DNA of 64,000 nucleotides from 21-14-0-10-47-8 sp966211795 (GCA_966211795.1 CBIHNW010000005.1:150343-214342); one strand, 5' to 3'; counted from the first letter of the stretch, positions 24,063-32,517 are shown. A program made the numbers and translations. Notes: generated by a model from the sequence alone, not told the origin.

Positions 24063-25494
24063 AAGCCAGCCCCCAGAAGAAAAGAAAGCTCAAAGCCCCC
24101 AGTAAAATCAATAATCCCATCAAAGCCAAAGCCGATTGCAGTCGGTAACTGGAGAGCAAGGATTCAATCAGCAACGACAAGCTTGCCGGCCGGCCCATCA
24201 ATATTTTTCCTAACGCAAAATCGCCAATCGCCCAGAAGCTCGCGATGCCCGCCGCCTGCCCCAAAGGTTTCAACAGTTGTGGCAACAGAATGTCGACAAA
24301 GATCAAAGCCCGCGAAGCCCCCATGGTTTCAGCGACCTGAATTTGATCATTCAGTCCAGACAGTTCCTGATCCCAGCCCCACCGGTACAGCGTGGAAAAA
24401 ATCAGGTAAGAAAATCCGATCACCCATTTGATTTGGCTGTAAGGTTCTTCATTCGAAATAAAAAACAGCAATGAAAATCCAAGCAGGGCGGTGCTCGGCG
24501 AAACCACTCCCGAAATCCAGCGGTTCAATAATGGAAACGGCGAAACCCACGCGGACAGCAGCAATAACAAAGCGGTTACAAAGCCAACGGCCAAGCCAAA
24601 AAAGAGACTGAAGGGAAGCACGGAGACCGCTTGCTCCCAAAGACCCGGAATGCGGAAGACCTGTGACCAACCCAAGATGTTTTGCACGACGAAATAAATC
24701 AAAGGCGCCACGGTGTAGAGGACAAGAGCCAGCGCGCCCGACCGACTTTTGAGCAAGGGCAGAGCTTCGTTACGGCCGAAAAGTTTTCGGCGAGACTGAA
24801 ATGGCAAATAGGCCAAACACAGAATAATGGCCAATTGAATGAAGGCAAGACCGAGCCCTTGCCCCCAGTCGCCAGAGATGCGAATTTTTTCGTAAATTAA
24901 AATTTCGAGCGTCGTGGCACGGCCCCCGCCAGCCACCAACGGGATCGAAAAGCTGCTAAAGCAGAGAACGAAGACAAATAAAAAGATGGATGCGAGATCT
25001 CGCTTGGCCATACCGAACAACGCACGTCCCAGCTGCCATCTCGAGGCGCCCTCGACGTCAGCGCCTTCGATCAGGGGGCGCATCTTGCTTTCGATCAAAT
25101 TTTTTAAAAGCAACGACACCAAGCCGGCATTCATCAAAATATGAATCAGCACCACCCCGATCATGCCGACCGGAAATGGATCCACAAAGTTCATGGTCAA
25201 AAGCAAAATGAAAAGTGGCGGCAGCAAACTGGGCAGGATCAATAAAACTTCAAACGTTTTGCTCTGCCAGGGTTTCAAATATCGATGCAGCTGAAAGAAA
25301 CCTTGGGTTAGCCACAAGCCCATGGCCACGGCACCCAGAGCGCTCCACAAGGCCTGGTCAAAAGAATTCTCGAGCGCCCACCAAAGCTCGGGCACGTCGA
25401 CAGATTGCAAAATGTTAAATTTTGAAAATAAAAAAACGTAAGGAAAAAAAAGAAAGATGAAAAAGAAAAGAAAAAGAGCCTGCCGCGAGCGCAA
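24028..25494 (-). CDS. thiP: thiamine-type ABC transporter permease
   Basis: The 488-residue membrane protein has about twelve hydrophobic segments and the two-copy permease layout of the ThiP/FbpB family, with EAA-loop-like sequences in both halves (EGADVEGASRWQLGRALFGM and VAETMGASRALIFVDILLPQ). ThiP passes thiamine or thiamine phosphates across the inner membrane. The start is a TTG at 25494 that directly follows the TGA of the binding-protein gene; GGGG before the stop can serve as its ribosome-binding site. This tight join indicates coupled translation. Confidence 0.82.
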   Translation of the reverse strand: MRSRQALFLFFFIFLFFPYVFLFSKFNILQSVDVPELWWALENSFDQALWSALGAVAMGLWLTQGFFQLHRYLKPWQSKTFEVLLILPSLLPPLFILLLTMNFVDPFPVGMIGVVLIHILMNAGLVSLLLKNLIESKMRPLIEGADVEGASRWQLGRALFGMAKRDLASIFLFVFVLCFSSFSIPLVAGGGRATTLEILIYEKIRISGDWGQGLGLAFIQLAIILCLAYLPFQSRRKLFGRNEALPLLKSRSGALALVLYTVAPLIYFVVQNILGWSQVFRIPGLWEQAVSVLPFSLFFGLAVGFVTALLLLLSAWVSPFPLLNRWISGVVSPSTALLGFSLLFFISNEEPYSQIKWVIGFSYLIFSTLYRWGWDQELSGLNDQIQVAETMGASRALIFVDILLPQLLKPLGQAAGIASFWAIGDFALGKILMGRPASLSLLIESLLSSYRLQSALALMGLLILLGALSFLFFWGLAYVCRRALEQKI

Positions 25495-26529
25495 TCAATC
25501 CCCGCGACGGAGAGCCGCCCATTTTTTCTGGATTCGTTCGCGGTCGCTGGCGGTCGGCAGAACCGACATCTCGGTCATTTTATAATTCGGGACCGAAGCG
25601 AAGACCGTGCCTTCACGAACCGCCTTGATCACCGGAAACATATAGTTTTTTTCCATGATCGTTTTCTGGCCTTCTTTGGACAAAATCAGCGCCACGAATT
25701 TTTCCGCCAGCTCACAGTTTTTACAGGTTGCGGGAATGCCGGCAAATTCGTACTGCGCTGGATGACCTTCTTGCATTTCAAGCGCCACCACGTCCGTCGA
25801 TTTGTCTTCGATCAAATGGTAAACTGGCGAGGTCACGTATGAATAAGTCACTTTCACTTGTGCCTTTTGGAAAAGACCATAGGCCGTTGACCAGCTCGGA
25901 GCGTAAGAGTGAAGCTGTTGATTGAACTCTTTTAAGAATTCGAAGGCCTTTTCTTCGCCCTTCAGTTGAATGAGCCACAGCAGAAACTGCAGGCCCGGCG
26001 AGCTGGTTCGCGGATCTTCCATCACGATCTGTCCCTTCAGATCCGGCTGCATCAGGTCGTTGAGATTTTTTGGCAATTCTTTAAAATCTGATTTGCGCAC
26101 GACAAATGTCAGCAGACTCCAATCGTAAGGAATCAGGTGACTGCGAGACAGCATTGGGTGAACTTCGTCTTCAAAGTCGTACTCGTCCAGATTGATCTTC
26201 CGCCATTCCAGACCCTGTTGAGCCATTTCCAGGTCGTATTGATCAAAACCCAAAACCACGTCGGCGCCACCGGTGCGACCTTCGGACTTCAGTCTTTGCA
26301 GCAAGATCATGGCGTCGGCACCATCTTGATATTCCACCCGGCAATCACAGCTTTTCTCGAAGCTGTCTTTCAACCAGGGACCCGGTCCCCACTGCGCGAT
26401 AAAGCTCGAAGACGCAAAAACTTTCAAAACCGGCCGGCTGTCTTGTTCAGGACGAGAATTTTTTCGCAGCACGATGGCCGAAAATAAACCACCAAAAACA
26501 ATGATCAGAAAAATCAAAAAGTTCTTCAT
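25495..26529 (-). CDS. thiB: thiamine-type ABC transporter substrate-binding protein
   Basis: The 344-residue product has an N-terminal hydrophobic segment (MKNFLIFLIIVFGGLFSAIV) and lies in the periplasm. The mature start FASSSFIAQWGPGPWLKDSF and the following GADVVLGFDQYDLEMA closely follow the ThiB pattern (YDSF..DWGPGP..., ADVVLGLDN). The two cysteines in KSCDCRVEY also match the ThiB CNC position. It ends with a Lys/Arg-rich tail. I used ATG 26529 because it starts the signal; an earlier in-frame start lies inside the upstream gene. Its gene follows the DoxX-like gene with only 4 bases between. Confidence 0.85.
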   Translation of the reverse strand: MKNFLIFLIIVFGGLFSAIVLRKNSRPEQDSRPVLKVFASSSFIAQWGPGPWLKDSFEKSCDCRVEYQDGADAMILLQRLKSEGRTGGADVVLGFDQYDLEMAQQGLEWRKINLDEYDFEDEVHPMLSRSHLIPYDWSLLTFVVRKSDFKELPKNLNDLMQPDLKGQIVMEDPRTSSPGLQFLLWLIQLKGEEKAFEFLKEFNQQLHSYAPSWSTAYGLFQKAQVKVTYSYVTSPVYHLIEDKSTDVVALEMQEGHPAQYEFAGIPATCKNCELAEKFVALILSKEGQKTIMEKNYMFPVIKAVREGTVFASVPNYKMTEMSVLPTASDRERIQKKWAALRRGD

Positions 26530-26533
26530 GGTC

Positions 26534-27016
26534 TTACCACCAGATTCCGCGTCGGCGTTTGAAGAAATAATAATCAAATCCCAAACAACGGCCCGCGCCC
26601 ACCCACGCCATCATGAAATGAATGGCGACGAAGGTTTTGTAAAGATCTTCAAACTGTGGTCCCGAAAAAATCAGCAGGTAAAAAGACAGCGCCATCCCCA
26701 ACAAAGCGACGGGACGAACGACGTAGCCAAACAGGTACGAGACCGCAATCGCAAATTGCAGCCCCAGAATTATGAACGCAAAAATCTGCCACTGTGGAAT
26801 CACGATATTTTCCAAAAAGACGCGGTACCAATGCGGAATTTGCAAGCTTGGCAATGCTTCTGAGATCTGGTCGGCCAAGCGTGGGCGCAACAGGTAATCA
26901 CCTTTGAAATTCAAAAGCGCCTGATTCAAATAATAATATCCGAGGAACACCCGCAGAAATGAAATGGGCAAAAGATGGCCGACGTATTTGACGCTCTCAA
27001 AAAAGGCTACAAACAT
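26534..27016 (-). CDS. DoxX-like membrane protein
   Basis: The 160-residue product has four hydrophobic segments (LPISFLRVFLGYYYLNQALL, IFAFIILGLQFAIAVSYLFG, PVALLGMALSFYLLIFSG, FVAIHFMMAWVGAGRCLGFD). The R.FLG...L..GL-type first helix and the overall four-helix length match the DoxX/MauE/SURF4 group. Proteins of that group are often linked to redox or sulphur chemistry, but no function can be assigned here. The gene lies one base after nth and 4 bases before thiB, so it is in the middle of an operon. Confidence 0.65.
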   Translation of the reverse strand: MFVAFFESVKYVGHLLPISFLRVFLGYYYLNQALLNFKGDYLLRPRLADQISEALPSLQIPHWYRVFLENIVIPQWQIFAFIILGLQFAIAVSYLFGYVVRPVALLGMALSFYLLIFSGPQFEDLYKTFVAIHFMMAWVGAGRCLGFDYYFFKRRRGIWW

Positions 27017-27017
27017 G

Positions 27018-27815
27018 TTATTTATTCTTCAAAATTTTGGGACAGAGTTCAAACAAAAAGCATGTGTCGCAGTCGGGCTTACGAGCTTTGCACGTCGCTC
27101 GACCATGCGTGATAAGCCAATGGGAAATCTGAATCCAGTGTTCATGTGGGATGATCTTTTGCAAATCCTGTTCAATCACCACGGCATTTCCGCTCTTGGT
27201 CCAACCCATTCGATTTGAAAGGCGACCGACATGAGTATCCACGACCACGCCACTGACAATATCAAAAGCATTTCCTAACACGACATTGGCGGTCTTTCGC
27301 CCAACGCCCGCCAGCTCGACCAAGCTGTCCAAATTTTGTGGAACTTCGCCTTGATGCTTTTCAACCAAGACTTCGCTCATCGATTTCAGAGCTTTGGCTT
27401 TGTTGCGAAAGAAATTGATCGATTTGATCAGCTCTTCGATATCTTGAACACGAGCTTTTGCCATTTCGAAAGACGATGGGTATTGCGCGAACAAATGAGG
27501 CGTCACCTTGTTCACGCGTTCGTCCGTGCATTGAGCCGACAAAATCGTCGCCACCAATAATTGGAAAGGAGTTTCAAAATTCAAAGCGCAGTGGGCATCG
27601 GGATAATAGCGCCGGAGCAGCTGAATCGCTTCGACAGCCGAAGCGGGCTTCTTTAGGACCTTGGACGGGGACTTGGAAGATGAGACCAAAGACTTGGCCG
27701 TGGCTTTAGCCTTTGTCGCCAAAGTCGCCGATGGCTTCGACGGGACAGCCTTCCATTGCTTCTTTGCAGGCTGATTCTTCGTCAGGGTTTTCGGGCTGTT
27801 TCGAGACATAGGCAT
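27018..27815 (-). CDS. nth: endonuclease III, base-excision DNA glycosylase/AP lyase
   Basis: Nth removes oxidised pyrimidines and nicks the abasic site. The 265-residue product has the helix-hairpin-helix ELAGVGRKTANVVL with the catalytic Lys, the catalytic Asp in VVDTHVGRLSNR and the four-cysteine iron-sulphur loop CKARKPDCDTCFLFELC (spacing 6-2-5). The core matches the family's 210 residues; an extra N-terminal 50 residues are rich in Lys, Ser, Thr and Ala (KATAKSLVSSSKSPSKVLKK). I chose ATG 27815 because GAGGAA sits seven bases upstream. This start makes the gene overlap the ferredoxin gene by 110 bases in another frame; a TTG at 27689 would avoid the overlap but has no ribosome-binding site. 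Confidence 0.93.
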   Translation of the reverse strand: MPMSRNSPKTLTKNQPAKKQWKAVPSKPSATLATKAKATAKSLVSSSKSPSKVLKKPASAVEAIQLLRRYYPDAHCALNFETPFQLLVATILSAQCTDERVNKVTPHLFAQYPSSFEMAKARVQDIEELIKSINFFRNKAKALKSMSEVLVEKHQGEVPQNLDSLVELAGVGRKTANVVLGNAFDIVSGVVVDTHVGRLSNRMGWTKSGNAVVIEQDLQKIIPHEHWIQISHWLITHGRATCKARKPDCDTCFLFELCPKILKNK

Positions 27816-27945
27816 GACCGTCTTCCTCGTGCATTTTAAAATTATTCGGAGCCGCTAAGACACACGCATCACAAGCAATGCAAGTCTGGTCGACAAACAT
27901 TTTGCCCTGGGAGTTTTCTTTCCATTTCTGCGAAATATCAGCCAT
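27706..27945 (-). CDS. 4Fe-4S ferredoxin
   Basis: The 79-residue product is a single-cluster ferredoxin: CIACDACVLAAPNNFKM supplies three spaced cysteines and EGCPVEAIG the fourth, the standard pattern for 4Fe-4S electron carriers of the Fer4 type. It should act in the cytoplasm as an electron donor. I used ATG 27945, preceded by AGGAG. The last 110 bases overlap the 5' end of nth in a different frame, and the iron-sulphur enzyme Nth is next, so the two may be co-expressed with shared need for cluster supply. Confidence 0.85.
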   Translation of the reverse strand: MADISQKWKENSQGKMFVDQTCIACDACVLAAPNNFKMHEEDGHAYVSKQPENPDEESACKEAMEGCPVEAIGDFGDKG

Positions 27946-28094
27946 TGGCGGGTTCTCCTGAATAAAGACGGAAGCCAACCTTACAGGGTTTTACGGGCCT
28001 TGTCCAGACATCGGTCTTGTTTCAAGCGGCAAGGTCGAATCTGGCCTGAGCGCCACCGCCGAGAGCCGCTAAAATAAAGGGGTTGGAGGTGATC

Positions 28095-29183
28095 ATGGAA
28101 GGTCCTCGTCCCCCTCGGGAAACTGAATATTCACAAGTTATGGATTTTTTGCGCCAAGAGTTACGGCCGAATTCATCTTGGTCTCTGGCCAGCGAGTACC
28201 CAACGGCCCTGAGCCTGTCGAATATTCACAACATCCGGATCATCACGGATGACAAAAAAGTTCTCTCGCATGCCGTTTTAAAGCCGCTGATCATCCGCAC
28301 TCCGCTGGCCGTATTCAAGGTCGGCGCCATCGGTAGCGTCGTCACGGATAGCAATCACCGCAATCAGGGCCTGAGCCGAAAAATTTTGGATGATTGCTTG
28401 ACCGAAGCCCGCCGCCAAGAATGCGACATCGCGATGCTTTGGACCGATCTTTACGAGTTCTACCAAAAAATGGATTTTGAATTGGCCGGCACCGAAATGT
28501 CTTTCGTCATCGAAAATGAATTTGAAGTGCCCGCCCACAAGTTGAAATTCGTTCAAGGTCCTCAGGTTTCGGCCGACGCCATTCTCAGACTTTACAACCA
28601 GCACAGCGTTGCTTCGGTGCGAACGGCGGAAGATATTCGAAAATTTTTACAGATTCCCCAGACCATTACTTACACCGCTTGGGATGCTTCCAACCAACTG
28701 GTGGCTTACGCCATCGAAGGCAAGGGCGCCGATTTAACCGGCTACATCCACGAATGGGGCGGTAGCGTTTCGCATCTGATGGCACTGTTCTCATACATTC
28801 GAAAAGAAAAGAAACAAACTTTCACCGTCATCACTCCCCACCACTCTTTGAATTTGAACAATCAATTGAAGGCTCTGGACGGCAGCATCCCTAATCAGGG
28901 CTTTTTAGGAATGATCAAACTGATCTCGCATGATCAGGTCTTTCAAAAAATCAAAAAAGCTGCCCGTTCGCTGGGAATGAATGATTTTGTCTTGGAAAAA
29001 CGCGACCACGAATATGTCATGGGCTTCGCTGCCGATTTGATTGTCATTTCGGACGAGAAAGCCCTGGTGCAAATTCTTTTCGGGCCGGGGGTCGAAATTC
29101 CTCACCTGCAGGCAGATTCCCAAAAAAAGATGTCGCGCATCCTTCCGCTCTCAATGTGGGTTTGGGGTTGGGACTCGGTATGA
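28095..29183 (+). CDS. GNAT-family acetyltransferase (Eis-like)
   Basis: The 362-residue product has an N-terminal GNAT domain with the acetyl-CoA-binding loop VTDSNHRNQGLSRKILDDCL (the R/Q-x-x-G-x-G/A position) and beta4 VFKVGAIGSVVT. The next 200 residues form a second GNAT-like half, as in Eis and related two-domain acetyltransferases of 350-400 residues. The target amine is unknown. I used ATG 28095, five bases after GGAGG, rather than the TTG at 28083. The stop codon overlaps the lipoprotein start (ATGA), so they are coupled. Confidence 0.8.
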   Translation: MEGPRPPRETEYSQVMDFLRQELRPNSSWSLASEYPTALSLSNIHNIRIITDDKKVLSHAVLKPLIIRTPLAVFKVGAIGSVVTDSNHRNQGLSRKILDDCLTEARRQECDIAMLWTDLYEFYQKMDFELAGTEMSFVIENEFEVPAHKLKFVQGPQVSADAILRLYNQHSVASVRTAEDIRKFLQIPQTITYTAWDASNQLVAYAIEGKGADLTGYIHEWGGSVSHLMALFSYIRKEKKQTFTVITPHHSLNLNNQLKALDGSIPNQGFLGMIKLISHDQVFQKIKKAARSLGMNDFVLEKRDHEYVMGFAADLIVISDEKALVQILFGPGVEIPHLQADSQKKMSRILPLSMWVWGWDSV

Positions 29184-30019
29184 TGAAAATATCCGCTTCA
29201 GTTTTATTTGTTCTGTTGTGCGCAACTGGCTGCATGAAAAAACCGGATCACACTCCGGATTACGGTCCCGAAGTGGACATCAGCGAAGTCGAAAAAGCTT
29301 CGAAGGTGGATATGCCCATCGCGCCCGAAATGATCAAAGCCGGTCAATACGTCTCTGTTGATGTCTACCGCATCATCGATGTGCAAAGTCCAGATACCAT
29401 GTGGCAACGCCGGGATGACGTAACCACCCAAACCGAAGAGACTGGCTCTTTTCATTGGACCTTTAACGTCCAACTGAAAGAAAGAAACAGTTCCGGCCAA
29501 TGGCAAATTTCAGAAGTCAAATACGGCCCGCTTTGCTATGAAAAAGTGAATGATAGCGGCGCTTGTTCGGCCGCGACCACCCAGTCCTATCAGCCGACGA
29601 AATCGATTCTCCCTTACACCGTCAGGGGTGTCCGCCAAATGGATGCGGCCCAAACAAATAAAGTCACCTACCACAATCTGAAGCGCGAAGATGGCTTCTT
29701 GCCGGTTCCCCAATCGGTCAGCAACAAGCCCGATTGTGGCGGCGTGAAAAACTGCACACAGGGACTGCGTTTTGTCCGTGTCAGCGTCGATCGCGTGGTC
29801 TGGGATCAGGACAACAAGGGAACAAAGACCACCTACAGCTTCACTTACAGCACCGACATTCCAACTTACGTTTATGACTGGTTGCCCGGTGACGTCTACC
29901 CGACAAACCTGGTCGAATCTTGCGCGCAAACATGGGTCGAGGTGAAAAGTGACACCCAAACCCAGGTTGTCCCGGTGCGGGAATGTATGGAAGTTACAGA
30001 CTTTCAATTTGGAAAATAA
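29180..30019 (+). CDS. lipoprotein of unknown function
   Basis: The 279-residue product has a lipoprotein signal with lipobox CATGC and a positively charged +1 region (MKKPDH). The mature part has YVSVDVYRIIDVQSPDTMWQ and six or more cysteines in the second half (GPLCYEK, GACSAA, KPDCGG, KNCTQG, ESCAQT, RECME), so it is probably disulphide-bonded and exported. No family is recognised. Its start overlaps the acetyltransferase stop (ATGA at 29180-29183), which links their expression. Confidence 0.6.
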   Translation: MMKISASVLFVLLCATGCMKKPDHTPDYGPEVDISEVEKASKVDMPIAPEMIKAGQYVSVDVYRIIDVQSPDTMWQRRDDVTTQTEETGSFHWTFNVQLKERNSSGQWQISEVKYGPLCYEKVNDSGACSAATTQSYQPTKSILPYTVRGVRQMDAAQTNKVTYHNLKREDGFLPVPQSVSNKPDCGGVKNCTQGLRFVRVSVDRVVWDQDNKGTKTTYSFTYSTDIPTYVYDWLPGDVYPTNLVESCAQTWVEVKSDTQTQVVPVRECMEVTDFQFGK

Positions 30020-30024
30020 TAAAG

Positions 30025-30071
30025 TAGGTCCCAAGCTGCCGTCTTGAAGACGGCCATCGCAGGAGGACCTA
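30025..30071 (+). promoter_or_regulatory. elbB leader structure that can pair the ribosome-binding site
   Basis: TAGGTCC at 30025-30031 is the exact complement of GGACCTA at 30065-30071, which contains the last bases of the ribosome-binding site and the A of the start codon. Inside lies a perfect hairpin GCCGTCTT-g-AAGACGGC at 30038-30054. Folded, the structure would hide the AGGAGG at 30061-30066 and the ATG. The pairing is seen in the sequence; the control role is inference. Confidence 0.5.
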
Positions 30072-30730
30072 TGTCAAAAAAGATTGCCGTTGTATTATCA
30101 GGATGTGGGAATAAGGACGGCACCGAAATCACCGAAGCCGTCAGTCTCATGATCGCGCTTTCTGCGACCGGCGCACAGATGACCTTCTTCGCCCCCAATC
30201 AAGACTTCACCCCCAAAAATTTTCTCAGTGACCAACCCCTGCCAGAAAAGCGCAATATCATGGTCGAAGCCGCTCGCATCTCGCGCAGCCAGATGCAGGA
30301 TCTAAAAGAATTAAACGCTGATCATTTTGATGGCCTGGCTTTTCCCGGTGGTTTCGGTGCGGCCCTGCATCTTTCAAATTGGGCCGAAGCCGGAGCGAAA
30401 TGCCAAGTGCACCCTGCCGTCGAGAAGGCGATCCAAGCTTTTTATCAACAGAGCAAACCCATCGCCGCGATTTGCATCGCTCCGACATTGGTGGCCAAAG
30501 TTTTGGGAACGAAAGGCGTCAGCCTGACCGTTGGCAATGAGAATTCGGAAGCGGCAAAAGAAATCGCCAAGACCGGTGCTCAGCATGAAGCATGTCCCGT
30601 TACAGATTACATCACGGACCGTGAGCACAAAGTCATTTCGACTCCGGCCTACATGCATGACTCGGCAAAACCTCACGAAGTTTTTCAAGGCATTTCTGGG
30701 CTGGTCAAAGAGTTCATCGAGATGGCATAA
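30071..30730 (+). CDS. elbB: ElbB-like glyoxalase/DJ-1 superfamily protein
   Basis: The 219-residue product matches ElbB of the DJ-1/PfpI superfamily: MSKKIAVVLSGCGNKDGTEI, then the loop HFDGLAFPGGFGAALHLSNW and the nucleophile-elbow Cys in KPIAAICIAPTLV, with length as in E. coli ElbB (217). ElbB is linked to isoprenoid synthesis and has weak glyoxalase activity in E. coli; the true role is not settled. The ATG at 30071 is directly after AGGAGG; a leader structure could mask this site. ddl follows 28 bases downstream and may be co-transcribed. Confidence 0.9.
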   Translation: MSKKIAVVLSGCGNKDGTEITEAVSLMIALSATGAQMTFFAPNQDFTPKNFLSDQPLPEKRNIMVEAARISRSQMQDLKELNADHFDGLAFPGGFGAALHLSNWAEAGAKCQVHPAVEKAIQAFYQQSKPIAAICIAPTLVAKVLGTKGVSLTVGNENSEAAKEIAKTGAQHEACPVTDYITDREHKVISTPAYMHDSAKPHEVFQGISGLVKEFIEMA

Positions 30731-30758
30731 TTTCTGACATCACAAAAGGATTTGTCTC

Positions 30759-31856
30759 ATGAAGAAAAAAGTCGCAATTCTTTTCGGTGGTCGATCCGCC
30801 GAACACGAAGTCTCCATTCGCTCTGCCAAAAATGTCTCTGCTGCCCTGGATCTTTCCAAGTTTGAATTGATTCTGATCGGCATCAGCAAAGAGGGAACCT
30901 GGTACCAATTTCCCGATGTGAGCGTCTTCGATAAAATCAGCGCCCTCAATGATGCGAAACTTCCCGCGCAGGCCGATCCCGTTTCGTTGGTCTGCATGAA
31001 AGGAAAGCCCCAGATTTTCAGTCTTGAAAGCAAAAAGACCATGCCGGTCGACGTTGCTTTCCCGGTCATGCACGGAACCTTCGGTGAAGACGGCTGCATT
31101 CAGGGACTTTTCAAAATGATGAATCTTCCTTTTGTTGGTTGCGGCGTTTTGGGCTCGTCCGCCGGCATGGACAAAGAAGTGATGAAGCGTCTGCTGGTGG
31201 AAGCGAAGATTCCTTCGGCCCGTTACGAAGTCATTTATTCGCACATTCCTTCCTCGTTTGAAACTTTGAGCAAGTCTCTGGGACTGCCCTTCTTCATCAA
31301 GCCCGCCAACGCCGGTTCATCCGTCGGCGTCCACAAAATCAAATCGAAAGCCGATTTTGAAACGAAGATCAAAGATGCTTTGATGTACGATCACAAAGTT
31401 TTAGCGGAAGAGTTTGTCGAGGGCCGCGAAATCGAAATCTCGGTAATGGGACACAATCATTCGCCAAAAGCCTCGGTTGCGGGCGAGGTCACTCCGACCC
31501 ACGAGTTCTATTCTTACGAAGCCAAGTACATCGATGAAAACGGAGCGCAGCTGCAGATTCCCGCCAAGATTTCCGCCGACGAGCTCAAAAACATCCAGAA
31601 AATCGCCTGCCAAACTTTCCAGGTTCTGGGTTGTGACGGTCTCAGCCGGGTGGATTTTTTCTTAAAAAAGAACGGTCAAGTGCTCCTAAATGAGATCAAT
31701 ACCATCCCGGGTTTCACAAAAATCAGCATGTACCCAAAAATGTGGGAAGCCAGCGGTCTCAGTTATCAACAGCTGATAACCAACTTGCTCGACTTGGGTC
31801 TTGAAAAGTACCAATCCGAGATGGAGCTCATGACCAATTACGATAAGTTGTCATAA
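30759..31856 (+). CDS. ddl: D-alanine--D-alanine ligase
   Basis: Ddl joins two D-alanines with ATP for peptidoglycan precursors in the cytoplasm. The 365-residue product has all ATP-grasp landmarks: MKKKVAILFGGRSAEHEVSI, MHGTFGEDGCIQGLF, the ATP loop IKPANAGSSVGVHKI, EEFVEGREIEIS, and the metal and substrate site DFFLKKNGQVLLNEINTIPG ending in GFTKISMYPKM. Length matches the DdlA/DdlB type with the longer omega loop (KYIDENGAQLQIPA). It follows elbB by 28 bases and precedes a small XRE regulator. Confidence 0.96.
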   Translation: MKKKVAILFGGRSAEHEVSIRSAKNVSAALDLSKFELILIGISKEGTWYQFPDVSVFDKISALNDAKLPAQADPVSLVCMKGKPQIFSLESKKTMPVDVAFPVMHGTFGEDGCIQGLFKMMNLPFVGCGVLGSSAGMDKEVMKRLLVEAKIPSARYEVIYSHIPSSFETLSKSLGLPFFIKPANAGSSVGVHKIKSKADFETKIKDALMYDHKVLAEEFVEGREIEISVMGHNHSPKASVAGEVTPTHEFYSYEAKYIDENGAQLQIPAKISADELKNIQKIACQTFQVLGCDGLSRVDFFLKKNGQVLLNEINTIPGFTKISMYPKMWEASGLSYQQLITNLLDLGLEKYQSEMELMTNYDKLS

Positions 31857-31952
31857 AAAGACGTTTTCTTGAACAGGTCACGAAACACATCCGGTCTATA
31901 TATCTGTAAGATTTATTTAACTCCATAGCGGTACGTTAACTCAGGAGGTTAA

Positions 31953-32228
31953 ATGAAAAAGATGGGTGTCTACTTACGGGAGAAGCGTGAACAAAAAGGT
32001 CTGACTCAGGCCCAAGTGGCAATTCAACTGGGATACGGATCACCTCAATTCATATCGAATATTGAGCGTGGCGTTTCCAGAGTTCCAATCAAATCACTGA
32101 AATACTTCATTGATCTCTACGGGCTTCAAACCAATGAAGTGATTGATATCCTGCTGGATGAAAAACGAGCCCAGCTCAAAAAGGTGCTCGAAGTCACTGA
32201 CGTTCCGGCCCCCCAAATCAATCAGTGA
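31953..32228 (+). CDS. XRE-family transcription regulator
   Basis: The 91-residue product is a lone helix-turn-helix of the Cro/C1 type: YLREKREQKGLTQAQVAIQL then GYGSPQFISNIERGVSRVPI, where the second helix recognises DNA. There is no sensing domain. AGGAGG is four bases upstream of the ATG. The sequence TTAAC-TCAGGAG-GTTAA around the ribosome-binding site is a short inverted repeat that could be an autoregulatory operator, but it is only 5 bases per arm. The gene is followed by a strong terminator at 32256. Confidence 0.85.
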   Translation: MKKMGVYLREKREQKGLTQAQVAIQLGYGSPQFISNIERGVSRVPIKSLKYFIDLYGLQTNEVIDILLDEKRAQLKKVLEVTDVPAPQINQ

Positions 32229-32255
32229 AATAAAGAAGAAAAGTAATTTCAAACG

Positions 32256-32289
32256 ACCGAGAACGAACTTTGATTCGTTCTCGGTTTTT
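32256..32289 (+). terminator. intrinsic terminator after XRE regulator gene
   Basis: ACCGAGAACGAA and TTCGTTCTCGGT form a perfect 12-base stem around CTTTGA, followed by TTTTC and a T-rich stretch on the plus strand. It is 28 bases after the stop codon. Confidence 0.92.
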
Positions 32290-32360
32290 CTATTTGGCCC
32301 CCAAAATTTTTCCCCGGCCTTCCAATCGCGCTGCTTATAAATGATCATCAAATCACACTT

Positions 32361-32517
32361 CTAGAAGCTATCTCATTCAGGCAAAGTCGAGGCGTCGCAC
32401 TGAAAGTGCGCATTTTGCGCAGTGACGAAGGCGTCCGCATGGACATCGAGGAGGTCGCACCGAAGGTGCGCTTTCAGCGCAACAACGAAGGATTTGCCTG
32501 AATGAGATAGCTTCTAG
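32361..32517. repeat. 157-base palindromic element with 25-base inverted ends
   Basis: The first 25 bases (CTAGAAGCTATCTCATTCAG and five more) are the exact reverse complement of the last 25. Inside are two diverged direct copies of a structured unit starting TCGAGG and ending ACGAAGG, at about 32388-32431 and 32446-32491. Each can form GCAC-loop-GTGC and GCGC-loop-GCGC hairpins, and GTCC-gcat-GGAC lies between them. It contains no protein gene. It may be a MITE-like element or a structured RNA. Confidence 0.8.

Noticed and set aside
26530..28094. TPP riboswitch for the thiamine transporter genes
   Set aside because: I looked for the conserved CTGAGA and ACCTGATCTGG-type segments on the minus strand upstream of thiB and of the operon and did not see them.
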